Shown here: positions 8,429 through 16,065 of the stretch, piece after piece
Numbering within the stretch: position 1 is the stretch's first letter
Layout: the number at the start of each line of letters is the position of its first letter
NCBI GenBank assembly: GCA_009783065.1
Contig: WRHV01000002.1
Coordinates: 49,152 to 113,151 of the forward strand
Length of the DNA: 64,000 nt
DNA from: Betaproteobacteria bacterium
GTDB lineage: Bacteria > Pseudomonadota > Gammaproteobacteria > Burkholderiales > Burkholderiaceae
Reading direction: 5' to 3'
Notes under the pieces: generated by a model
Told to the model about the DNA's origin: nothing
The model's database searches: none
What the model saw: only the letters and a program-made list of their open reading frames with translations
Made by a program: the position numbers and the translations under genes

Positions 8429-9355
8429 TCAGGACTTCCCGCCGCGCGGGTGGTGATCCGCATGCAGTTGTTTGAGACGTTCACGGGCGACATGGGTATA
8501 TATCTGTGTTGTGGAAATGTCGGCATGCCCCAAAAGGAGCTGCACCACCCGCAAGTCAGCACCATGATTAAGCAGGTGAGTGGCAAACGCATGCCGCAAT
8601 GTGTGTGGCGACAAAGGGGAATGAACGTCTGCCTGTACAGCGTATTTCCTGATCAGAATCCAGAACATCTGCCTTGTCATGGCGCCACCGCGCGCCGTAA
8701 CAAACAGGGCATCGGAAATCTGCCCATTTAAAATCTGGGGACGTGCCTCTTTCAGGTAGCGGTCGAGCCAAACACGCGCTTCTTGCCCAAAAGGTATCAG
8801 CCTTGTTTTTCCGCCTTTACCAATAACTCTCAGAATACCCTCATTCATGCTTAATTCAACTGATTTCAACGTCACAAGCTCTGAAACACGCAAACCGCTG
8901 GCATACATCAGTTCGATCATCGTACGGTCACGCAAACCCAACGGCGCATTCACATCCGGTGAAGCAAGCAATGCCTCAACCTGGAATTCGGACAGGGTTT
9001 TCGGAAAACGTTCCGGTTGTTTGGCGGATTTAAGCTTCAAGCAGGGGTCGCTCTTAATCCGGTTTTGTCTAAGAAAAAGCTGGTAAAAACGTTTCAGCAC
9101 CGTCAGGCGCCGGTTAGCCGAAGTCGCTTTCGTCTCGAAATGCCGCGCGGCAAAATAAGCGTTCAAATCCTCCGGCGCGGCATGAAGCAAATCGGGATGA
9201 GAATATCGGCCCTCCAGCCAGCGCGCAAACTGCAGCAAATCACGGCGGTAAGCTTCCATCGTATTTTTGGCAAGACCGTCTTCAAGCCAGAGCGTGTCAC
9301 AAAACTCATCAATCAGCGATTGATTGTGGGGTGTAATATTTCTTCTTTCAGGCAT
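8429..9355 (-). CDS. xerD: Site-specific tyrosine recombinase XerD
   Basis: Partner of XerC in resolving chromosome dimers at dif. The N-terminal SAM-like core-binding domain covers about residues 10-95. The catalytic domain carries the Arg in ASGLRVSEL, the Lys in GKGGKTR, the HxxR box HTLRHAFATHLL, the His in LLGHADISTTQIY, and the tyrosine nucleophile in the same segment (IYTHV). The start is set at ATG 9355, two bases after the ogt stop, giving 308 residues (E. coli 298); a TTG six bases upstream overlaps that stop and is less likely. Tight spacing indicates translational coupling with ogt. Assignment as XerD rather than XerC rests on overall resemblance (LLGHADISTTQIYTH), so there is slight doubt. 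Confidence 0.92.
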   Translation of the reverse strand: MPERRNITPHNQSLIDEFCDTLWLEDGLAKNTMEAYRRDLLQFARWLEGRYSHPDLLHAAPEDLNAYFAARHFETKATSANRRLTVLKRFYQLFLRQNRIKSDPCLKLKSAKQPERFPKTLSEFQVEALLASPDVNAPLGLRDRTMIELMYASGLRVSELVTLKSVELSMNEGILRVIGKGGKTRLIPFGQEARVWLDRYLKEARPQILNGQISDALFVTARGGAMTRQMFWILIRKYAVQADVHSPLSPHTLRHAFATHLLNHGADLRVVQLLLGHADISTTQIYTHVARERLKQLHADHHPRGGKS

Positions 9356-9357
9356 CG

Positions 9358-9867
9358 TCAATTCTTTAAAGCACCTTCGTGCCTAAGCAACCAGCGTTTG
9401 ATCTTCAGAAAAACACTGTCAGGATCCGTTTCGCCAGAAAAACCCCCAATCCCTCCCGAAGCCACAATACGATGACAAGGATAATACAGAACCAGGGGAT
9501 TACCCCCGCAAGCGCCGCCAACCGCTCGCGGAGCGGATTGGATACGGCGCGCCACATCACCATAGGTCCGTATCTGCCCTGCGGGAATTTTTTTCATCTC
9601 TTCCCAGACCCGTTTCCGAAAATCAGTACCTGAAACGATGACCGGAAAATCCAAATCAAAAACAGGATCAGCCAGATAATTCTCCAATTGACGGCTAACC
9701 TCTTTGGAAAAAGAATCTGTCGCTTTTTTTTCCATTGTATGCCCAGGCAAAAATGACAACCGGCTAACCTTTTCCCCATTGGATATGAAGCCTACCGCGC
9801 CGAAAGGCGCCAGGACAATTGCAGAAAACAGATCGGGGGGCACTACCGGTTTGATTTCATTTTTCAT
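9358..9867 (-). CDS. ogt: Methylated-DNA--protein-cysteine methyltransferase
   Basis: Suicide repair protein that takes the alkyl group from O6-alkylguanine onto its own cysteine. The acceptor is in PCHRIVASGGIGGFSG near the C-terminus, followed by KIKRWLLRHEGA; the DNA-binding helix segment is WEEMKKIPAGQIRTYGDVA. Start placed at 9867 (MKNEIKP), which has AGGTGG a few bases upstream and gives 169 residues, the Ogt length; the open frame runs further upstream but those residues have no family resemblance. First gene of a two-gene unit with xerD. The asparagine-arginine part of the usual VGxAxxxNP stretch reads VGGACGGNP, a small departure from the usual VGxAxGxNP. Confidence 0.93.
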   Translation of the reverse strand: MKNEIKPVVPPDLFSAIVLAPFGAVGFISNGEKVSRLSFLPGHTMEKKATDSFSKEVSRQLENYLADPVFDLDFPVIVSGTDFRKRVWEEMKKIPAGQIRTYGDVARRIQSAPRAVGGACGGNPLVLYYPCHRIVASGGIGGFSGETDPDSVFLKIKRWLLRHEGALKN

Positions 9868-10138
9868 CTGGCCACCTATTCTCATGAGATATTCCAAAAC
9901 AGCAAAATCCATACGCCTTCTTAAATCATAACAGTTCACTCGAAAAGTGGAAAATAACGCAACATTCTCTCTCCAATTAAGAAAAACTGCTTGATTTTTT
10001 GATAAAACCACAAAAAATCAACTGCTTGGACTATAATTTGCAACAAAAATGATAAAAATTATGGCAAAATTCGCTTAACCTGTTAATGTTGTCAAAAGGC
10101 AAGCCGTAAAAACATTAAAGCTTGAGCTGATAACAGAC

Positions 10139-10636
10139 GTGAGTGATCCTATGCGGCAAAAGACGATTTATCTAAATAGCGAAACGCAAACCCTGGCACT
10201 GGGAGCCTCGCTTTCCCGCACACTCCAATCAGGCATGAAGATTTATATGTACGGTGATCTGGGTTCCGGAAAAACCACGCTAACAAGGGCTATCTTGCAG
10301 GCTGCCGGTCACGATGAAACGGTAAAAAGCCCGACTTATGCCCTTGCCGAGCACTATACAATCGATATTGACGGCACACCAACTGAATTGATTCACTTCG
10401 ATCTCTTCCGGCTGGAAAGCCAGGAAGAATTTATAGAAGCCGGTTTTCTTGAGTATTTTGACAGTGATGCTATCTGCATCGTTGAGTGGCCCGAAAAAGC
10501 AGCTGACATCCTGCCGCAAGCCGATATAGAAGCCATTTTTCTGATTATCGGCACGGGACGAAAACTCAAACTATATGGCCGGACGGAAGCGGGTGCAGAA
10601 GCAATAGGCAAAATCTGTATGGAAACCCATGAGTGA
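10139..10636 (+). CDS. tsaE: tRNA threonylcarbamoyladenosine biosynthesis ATPase TsaE
   Basis: ATPase that works with TsaB and TsaD to make t6A at position 37 of ANN-decoding tRNAs. P-loop GDLGSGKTT at residues 39-47, the family YALAEHY and LIHFDLFRL segments, and the VEWPEKA motif. 165 residues if the GTG at 10139 is used; the ATG at 10151 would shorten it by four. Neither has a clear ribosome site. The last eight bases overlap the start of amiC (stop TGA inside ATGAGTGATG), so the two are translationally coupled, a pairing common in proteobacteria. Confidence 0.94.
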   Translation: MSDPMRQKTIYLNSETQTLALGASLSRTLQSGMKIYMYGDLGSGKTTLTRAILQAAGHDETVKSPTYALAEHYTIDIDGTPTELIHFDLFRLESQEEFIEAGFLEYFDSDAICIVEWPEKAADILPQADIEAIFLIIGTGRKLKLYGRTEAGAEAIGKICMETHE

Positions 10637-11942
10637 TGGGGTATTTAATCGAATGAACCGCGCAAGTAACAATCCGATGAAGCTCATGACAGGATTATGT
10701 CTTTCCCTCATCCTGTCAATGATACTGGCATTGCCTGCCTGGGGCGCCAAAGTGCTTGCTGTCCGTGTCTGGCCTGCGCAGGATTACACGCGCATCACAC
10801 TTGAACATGACGGAGAAATCAAGGCCTCTCATTTTACCTTGAATAATCCGGACAGGCTCGTCGTCGAAATCGATGGGACCGATCTCAACCCGGCACTCAA
10901 GGAACTCGCCGCCAAAATGGAGGCCGACACCTTTTACGTCAAGCAGGCCAGAGTTGGTCAGGCCAGGCCCAATGTCGTCAGGCTGGTTTTTGACCTGAAA
11001 GAAACCGTCAATCTCCAGATGTTCAAACTCAAACCGGTCGATAAATACAAGCACCGCCTTATTCTGGATTTATATCCGACTGTTCCGCTGGACCCCATTG
11101 CATCGCTGATCCGCAATGGTGAACTGGGAGATTTGCAAAAATCCGATGCCCCCACAGCAGAAAACAAAAAAGAATCTGCGCCGAAAGCCCCCCCATCCAA
11201 ACCCATAAAAAACACTGACAAAACTCAGCTTAACCGCATGGTCACCATCGTCTTAGACCCGGGACACGGAGGCGAAGACCCTGGCGCCATCGGTTATAGA
11301 GGCAGCCGTGAAAAGGATATTGTTCTTGCCATCGCACGCAGACTCAAGGCGCTTATTGAGCAGGAACCGAACATGCGGGTTGTGATGACCCGAAACGGGG
11401 ATTATTTTGTTCCGCTGCATGTGCGTGTGGAAAAAGCGCGGCAGGCACAGGCAGACCTTTTCATCTCCGTTCATGCAGACGCCTTTATTGAGCCGCATGC
11501 GAACGGATCTTCTGTTTTTGTCCTGTCGGAAAAGGGCGCCTCATCCACGTCGGCCAAATGGCTGGCCCGCAAGGAAAATAACGCGGACCTGATCGGCGGC
11601 GTCAATATTCATAACCACAATCGGCAGTTAGCCAGTGTGTTGCTTGATCTGTCCACAACAGCACAGATCAACGACAGTTTAAAGCTCGGCGGCGCGATTC
11701 TCAATGAAATCGGCGGCATTAACCGGCTGCATAAACCCCATGTGGAACAAGCCGGATTTGCCGTGCTCAAGGCGCCGGATATTCCCAGCATTCTGGTAGA
11801 AACCGCTTTTATTTCCAATCCGGAAGAAGAAGCGAAGCTAAATAACAATGCTCATCAGGAAAGCATTGCCAAAGCCATCCTAAATGGAATCAAGGGCTAT
11901 TTTGCCAAAAATCCCCCCAAAACCCGAAACAAGATGCTTTAA
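10629..11942 (+). CDS. amiC: N-acetylmuramoyl-L-alanine amidase with AMIN domain
   Basis: Periplasmic zinc amidase that cuts the peptide off muramic acid to split septal peptidoglycan during daughter-cell separation. Order: a secretory signal whose hydrophobic core is near residues 20-40 (GLCLSLILSMILALPAWGA), an AMIN domain (about 43-150) that targets the division site, a low-complexity Lys/Pro linker (about 175-200), then the Amidase_3 catalytic domain. This has IVLDPGHGGEDPGAIG with the first zinc His, a following glutamate, the ISVHADAF motif, and the C-terminal glutamate in ILVETAFISNP. The signal lacks a clear twin-arginine pair, so Sec export is likely, unlike E. coli AmiC. Starts inside the end of tsaE. 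437 residues, family length. Confidence 0.94.
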   Translation: MSDGVFNRMNRASNNPMKLMTGLCLSLILSMILALPAWGAKVLAVRVWPAQDYTRITLEHDGEIKASHFTLNNPDRLVVEIDGTDLNPALKELAAKMEADTFYVKQARVGQARPNVVRLVFDLKETVNLQMFKLKPVDKYKHRLILDLYPTVPLDPIASLIRNGELGDLQKSDAPTAENKKESAPKAPPSKPIKNTDKTQLNRMVTIVLDPGHGGEDPGAIGYRGSREKDIVLAIARRLKALIEQEPNMRVVMTRNGDYFVPLHVRVEKARQAQADLFISVHADAFIEPHANGSSVFVLSEKGASSTSAKWLARKENNADLIGGVNIHNHNRQLASVLLDLSTTAQINDSLKLGGAILNEIGGINRLHKPHVEQAGFAVLKAPDIPSILVETAFISNPEEEAKLNNNAHQESIAKAILNGIKGYFAKNPPKTRNKML

Positions 11943-12052
11943 GCATGGCCTAGCCGGTCTTTTTACAATGATCAGCCGCGAACGGTTTAATTAAGGTAGA
12001 ATAACGCGGTCATGGTGGACGATTATCATTTGACGTGCCGCCTGCATCTGAA

Positions 12053-12128
12053 GCGCTCGTAGCTCAATGGATAGAGTACTGCCCTCCGAAGGCAGGGGTT
12101 GTGGGTTCGATCCCCGCCGAGCGCGCCA
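12053..12128 (+). tRNA. tRNA-Arg, anticodon CCG
   Basis: Complete cloverleaf of 76 bases. Acceptor GCGCTCG (12053-12059) pairs with CGAGCGC (12118-12124), discriminator G, and CCA is encoded. The anticodon loop CTCCGAA on the CTGCC/GGCAG stem gives anticodon CCG, reading CGG. The T-loop TTCGATC is canonical. It stands at the left edge of the accessory region that contains the autotransporter and giant adhesin. Confidence 0.97.
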
Positions 12129-12273
12129 AGACCCTGTTTGGAATTAATTCTATTGAAGCACGCCCAAGTTGAAATCTCATATAGCCCCACAAGCCTAAAA
12201 AAAACAAGCGGAACTTGTCTTTTGCATATCGTTTCCGAGGCCTGTCGCGCTACCCCCCTGAAGGACTTTTCTC

Positions 12274-15200
12274 ATGATCCGCGCTTTACGCCGTTTTACC
12301 CTGTATTGTTTTACCCTGTTCTGGCTCGGTTTCGCGCTTTACCCTGGCGCGGCTCACGCCAACAATGTGACGATAGGCCATTTTAATCTTATTTACGGCA
12401 AAGTCGGCGGGAATGCCGTTCTCGATTTTGTGCCCTGGAGCATGCTTGATTATGACGACCTGAATGATATAAACGGCATGCGGGACATGCTGGATATCAC
12501 GCGGACATTTTCCCCCGACGAAAAACAGGCTATTGAACTCGCCACCGCTTATTGGGCCGAACGCGTCAGCGCGAACACGCCGATGGGCAAAGCAACGATC
12601 TATGCCGGGTTCGTCGACGACCCGACCAGTTCGGCCTTCAGCCTTTCGCCGGACATGTTTTTGCTGGAAAGCCTCACAAAAAACATTTCGCCCAACGGGA
12701 CCGTGTACGACAAATTTATCTATGGGCGGCCAAGCCCCTACCCCCCCGGACTTGCCGACAATATTATCATCTTCAACAGACCGTATGACACCAGGCCACC
12801 CCGCCAGCTGTTGCCCGACGGAACCTTTTCCACGATGATCCACGAGTTTGGCCATGCCCTGGGGATTATGGGCTGGCACGATGTCATCAATCGCGATGAC
12901 AAAGGAGTCGGAACCAAAGCGATATTCAACGCTAATCGCTTTACCGCATGGAACGCCCATCTCCGCGATGTTTTCGGCAAACAAGCGCGGCCTGACATGA
13001 TGATCGAGATGAATGTCATGACCGGCGCGCCGGGAGAAAACCAGGCCGGCGTATTCCAGATTTTCGACCAGGACGGCAACGCTGCCGACTATAAATACCC
13101 GACCTTCCACGGAAAAAATGTCGATGCCCTTACCGGCGGCATGGGCATGCCGGTCATGGGCGGCTTTTCCAATGCGGGAAACGCTATGGACGGCGCCAAT
13201 TCCCTTGGGCATCCCGGCATCACACAGTCGGCCATGTCCTACGGCATCATCAGGAACATGGGCTTTACCGAAATGGAACTCGCCGCCTTTCAGGACATGG
13301 GCTACGATATAGACAGATCGCAGTTTTTCGGAAAGAGTTATTATCATGCCGTCGGCGGCGATAACCAGGTCAATAACGCCTTTTTCGGCACGGCGGACAA
13401 ACCCAATACCGCCATTCTCGGCCTGGGCGTGCATGTTTTGCGGGATAACCTTACGCTCACCCAGGCGGCGGATATTTACGCGAACGGCTATGGCGGCGGC
13501 GGCGTCCGCATTGACGGGGTAAACAACGCCCTGGCCATTCCGCGAGGCGTCACTGTGGCCGCCAACGGCCCCTTTGGAACCGGCCTGCTTGTCGCCTACG
13601 GGAACGCAAACACCATACGCCTGGACGGCAAGGTGGAAGCCGTCGGCCCCGGCGGCATCGGAGCGCATTTCGGCATCCAGGCCGCCGGCAGCAAGGGTTT
13701 AGTCACATCGTATATGCGCGATCCCAGTTCCCACATCGTTTCCTTTTCTGACCTCTCTATCCAGAATCAATATGAATATTTGAAGGCATACCAGGACCTG
13801 CAAGGCCCTTTGGTGGAAGAATTCGCCATATCCGGGCGACTGGCCGGACAACTTGCCGCCATCAGGATAGAAGATGACGTCCATGTCGGAAAAATTGCGG
13901 TCCAGTCAGGCGCCGTTATTGCCGGGGATATTGCTTCGGAATGGGATCGCAAAACCTCGGGGGGCGATTTTGCCACCACCATCAGCTTCGGGCAAACGGG
14001 ATCGGGCGGAGCGATGCGCATGGACGGAGACATCATCTGGAACAATGACGCCCTCGCCGCTGAAAATTCTTTGGACATCCGGCAGCTTGGGGGGCATCTG
14101 AGCTACAACGGCGAAGCCAACGTCTACGCATGGCAAATCGATCCGGGAGCCAGTCTTGGGGGAAACAGCGCCATAACCATTGACGGCCCTGATCCTTTTC
14201 TCAACGCGGGCCAGATTTCTCCCGGCAACAGCATCGGCATCATCATCATCAACGGCGACTACCGGCAAAGCGCATCAGGCAACTTGCTCATGGAGTTCAC
14301 GCCCACAGCAACAGACCAGTTTATCGTCACCGGCGCTGCAACCATAGACCCCGGAGCGAGTCTAAGCCTGCAAGCCCTGCCCGCCTTCTATGCCACCGGT
14401 TCACAACGCGCACTGACGAATACGGAATTATTCGATAATTCGTTATCAACGGGGGATTTCATTCTGGATTTGTTGCCTGTCGCTTCGCCAACACTGATCG
14501 CCTCATGGGATAATTCGGGCATAAACCCCGTGTTCAACGTCACTCGCGCGGCCAATGCTTACAGCCAATACGCCTCCGGCGCCACCGGAACGTCAGTGGG
14601 CGGAGCACTGTTTGGCATAGCCGCGCAGCAGGTCACGGGCGACATGCAAAACCTTTTTGCCGCCATCGATTTTTCAAGCCCTGACGGCGCGGGCGTGCGT
14701 TCCGCCTTGCGCCAGCTTGCACCCACAGCCTACGATAACACCGCCCAAACCGCCTTGTATACCGGATATGCTCTCTCCGGCCTCTTGCTCGAACAGATCG
14801 CCCGCATCCGTCCTCATCAGCAAGAAATCGCTTTCAGCCCGGAAATGCCGGCAGGCAGCGCCTTTATCCTGCCTGCCGGCGGTTACTTCGGACAAAACAG
14901 ATGGGGCGACAACCAGGGTTTTGACGCTTCCTTCGCGGGACTGATCGGCGGAATGAATCGCTATTTTGAAAAAGGGCTGGTGGGTATACACGCGGCCGTT
15001 CTCCACCGCGAAACCAGAAACCGCTCGGAAGGCCGGGTGTACAGCCAGGCTAACGGCGTCAATTTTGGCGCTCACGGCATCCTGTATCCTCATGAGGGCT
15101 TTTTCATCAGCGGGCTGATGAACGCGGGCCTTGAAAAGACCCGGATGACCCGCAACGTAAAAATTGATGACTATCAGCGCCAGAGCAGTTCCTCCTACAC

Positions 15201-15690
15201 GGCGTTCACGGCCAGGAGTGCCTTGCGCGGCGGCTATGAATGGCAGGCTGGCAATATTTATTTCGGTCCGTTGGCAGGGTTGGAATACGGTTTTTATCAT
15301 CGCCCATCGGTAAGCGAAACGGGCGGCCAGGCCACCCGCCTGCAACTGGACGCCGCAAGTTTTCATTCTTTGCGCTTCGCCCTGGGAGGGCAAACCAGAA
15401 CGCAGATGCAACTAAAGAACCACGTGACGCTTGATACCGGTTTGAGCGCCCAGTGGATACATGACGTTCTGAATGCACGCCACGGCAGCACGGCTTTTTT
15501 TACGGGATACAGCGAGAACCGCTTTTCCGTGACAAATCGCACTGACGCCCGCAGCGCCCTGGCTCTAAACGCTTTTTTGACGCTGACAACCAACAACCGC
15601 CTGAGTGTAAACGTTTATGCGGGTACGGAACTTTTCCGTGGGGGCAGCAGTTCGGTGCAGGGCGGCCTTGCAATCGGCTGGAAATTTTAA
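12274..15690 (+). CDS. Secreted metzincin-type protease with C-terminal autotransporter barrel
   Basis: 1138-residue type V secreted protein. Signal peptide at the N-terminus (FTLYCFTLFWLGFALYPGAAHA). The passenger starts with a protease-like domain: HEFGHALG at residues 190-197 within a metzincin-like zinc site, and a Met-turn-like SAMSYG near 318-323, followed by the FTEMELAAFQDMGYDI segment seen in such proteases. The third zinc His is two residues later than in canonical metzincins (see findings). A glycine- and alanine-rich beta-helix-like stalk follows (about 360-830). The last 270 or so residues are the autotransporter beta-barrel, ending GLAIGWKF with the terminal Phe expected for outer-membrane assembly. 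AAGGA (12261-12265) precedes the ATG by eight bases. The DNA is visibly more GC-rich than the flanking core genes. Substrate unknown. Confidence 0.88.
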   Translation: MIRALRRFTLYCFTLFWLGFALYPGAAHANNVTIGHFNLIYGKVGGNAVLDFVPWSMLDYDDLNDINGMRDMLDITRTFSPDEKQAIELATAYWAERVSANTPMGKATIYAGFVDDPTSSAFSLSPDMFLLESLTKNISPNGTVYDKFIYGRPSPYPPGLADNIIIFNRPYDTRPPRQLLPDGTFSTMIHEFGHALGIMGWHDVINRDDKGVGTKAIFNANRFTAWNAHLRDVFGKQARPDMMIEMNVMTGAPGENQAGVFQIFDQDGNAADYKYPTFHGKNVDALTGGMGMPVMGGFSNAGNAMDGANSLGHPGITQSAMSYGIIRNMGFTEMELAAFQDMGYDIDRSQFFGKSYYHAVGGDNQVNNAFFGTADKPNTAILGLGVHVLRDNLTLTQAADIYANGYGGGGVRIDGVNNALAIPRGVTVAANGPFGTGLLVAYGNANTIRLDGKVEAVGPGGIGAHFGIQAAGSKGLVTSYMRDPSSHIVSFSDLSIQNQYEYLKAYQDLQGPLVEEFAISGRLAGQLAAIRIEDDVHVGKIAVQSGAVIAGDIASEWDRKTSGGDFATTISFGQTGSGGAMRMDGDIIWNNDALAAENSLDIRQLGGHLSYNGEANVYAWQIDPGASLGGNSAITIDGPDPFLNAGQISPGNSIGIIIINGDYRQSASGNLLMEFTPTATDQFIVTGAATIDPGASLSLQALPAFYATGSQRALTNTELFDNSLSTGDFILDLLPVASPTLIASWDNSGINPVFNVTRAANAYSQYASGATGTSVGGALFGIAAQQVTGDMQNLFAAIDFSSPDGAGVRSALRQLAPTAYDNTAQTALYTGYALSGLLLEQIARIRPHQQEIAFSPEMPAGSAFILPAGGYFGQNRWGDNQGFDASFAGLIGGMNRYFEKGLVGIHAAVLHRETRNRSEGRVYSQANGVNFGAHGILYPHEGFFISGLMNAGLEKTRMTRNVKIDDYQRQSSSSYTAFTARSALRGGYEWQAGNIYFGPLAGLEYGFYHRPSVSETGGQATRLQLDAASFHSLRFALGGQTRTQMQLKNHVTLDTGLSAQWIHDVLNARHGSTAFFTGYSENRFSVTNRTDARSALALNAFLTLTTNNRLSVNVYAGTELFRGGSSSVQGGLAIGWKF

Positions 15691-15708
15691 TATAGCGATT
15701 CAGGCAAC

Positions 15709-15724
15709 TCCCGCACTCGCGGGA
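15709..15724. repeat. REP-like palindrome
   Basis: TCCCGC-actc-GCGGGA hairpin 18 bp after the autotransporter stop, followed by ATGG. Its form resembles the short GCGGGAAT repeats scattered in betaproteobacterial genomes, but only one copy was noticed here. It lacks a T-run, so terminator activity is doubtful. Confidence 0.35.
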
Positions 15725-15741
15725 ATGGATGACGCCAGCCC

Positions 15742-15908
15742 AAAGTGCTCGCGCGTACCGGCCTGTCCAAAAGTACCATCTGCTCACTCGCCAGAGAAAA
15801 TAAATTCAAAGCTCCTATTAAGACAGGAGAAAAGGCTGCTGGCTGGAAAGCGATGTTGAAGCATTCATAGCCAAGCGTATGAAGGCAAGCCGCCCTGATG
15901 GCCAATGA
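15742..15908 (+). pseudogene. Remnant of an AlpA-family (phage/island) transcriptional regulator
   Basis: The reading from 15742 gives KVLARTGLSKSTI followed by an ENKFKAPIKTGEKAAGW stretch, the helix-turn-helix core of AlpA-family regulators. It then fails at 15846; shifting frame at 15843 restores LESDVEAFIAKRMKASR and a stop at 15906-15908. The intact family reads GW-LESDVEAF, so a four-base CTGG unit has been lost from what would be a CTGGCTGG tandem, a slippage deletion. The N-terminal residues are also missing. AlpA-type regulators control excision of cryptic prophages and islands, so this is a trace of former mobile DNA between the two surface-protein genes. Confidence 0.72.
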
Positions 15909-15959
15909 TGAAGGGGGTAACACAGATGCTATTGGCATCGAAGCGGAAAAATAAGAAAA

Positions 15960-15986
15960 CGGCTTCACCCTTTCCGGATGAAGCCG
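15960..15986 (-). terminator. Second terminator hairpin downstream of the giant adhesin gene
   Basis: CGGCTTCA (15960-15967) pairs with TGAAGCCG (15979-15986). Read on the minus strand it is followed by TTTTCTTATTTTT. It is about 80 bp beyond the adhesin stop and follows another hairpin at 16021-16046. Confidence 0.65.
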
Positions 15987-16020
15987 CAAAAAAAACGGTG
16001 AAATAAAACGCCCCGAAAAG

Positions 16021-16046
16021 CTGCAGGAAAGTGTATTTTCCTGCAG
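16021..16046 (-). terminator. First terminator hairpin downstream of the giant adhesin gene
   Basis: Ten-base perfect stem CTGCAGGAAA (16021-16030) with TTTCCTGCAG (16037-16046). On the minus strand it is followed by CTTTTC. It lies 20 bp past the adhesin stop codon; with the hairpin at 15960-15986 it makes a tandem terminator. Confidence 0.65.
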
Positions 16047-16065
16047 CCCTTCGGTCAGACGACCG

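Noticed and set aside
12203..12222. ACAAG/CTTGT hairpin after tRNA-Arg(CCG) as a terminator
   Set aside because: Only five base pairs and a short T-run, about 75 bp downstream of the tRNA.
12286..13668. 460-codon minus-strand frame opposite the autotransporter
   Set aside because: Antisense shadow of a GC-rich gene; the plus-strand product has signal peptide, protease motifs and barrel, the minus frame has none.
14674..15411. 245-codon minus-strand frame in the barrel region
   Set aside because: Shadow frame with no recognisable domain and no ribosome site.
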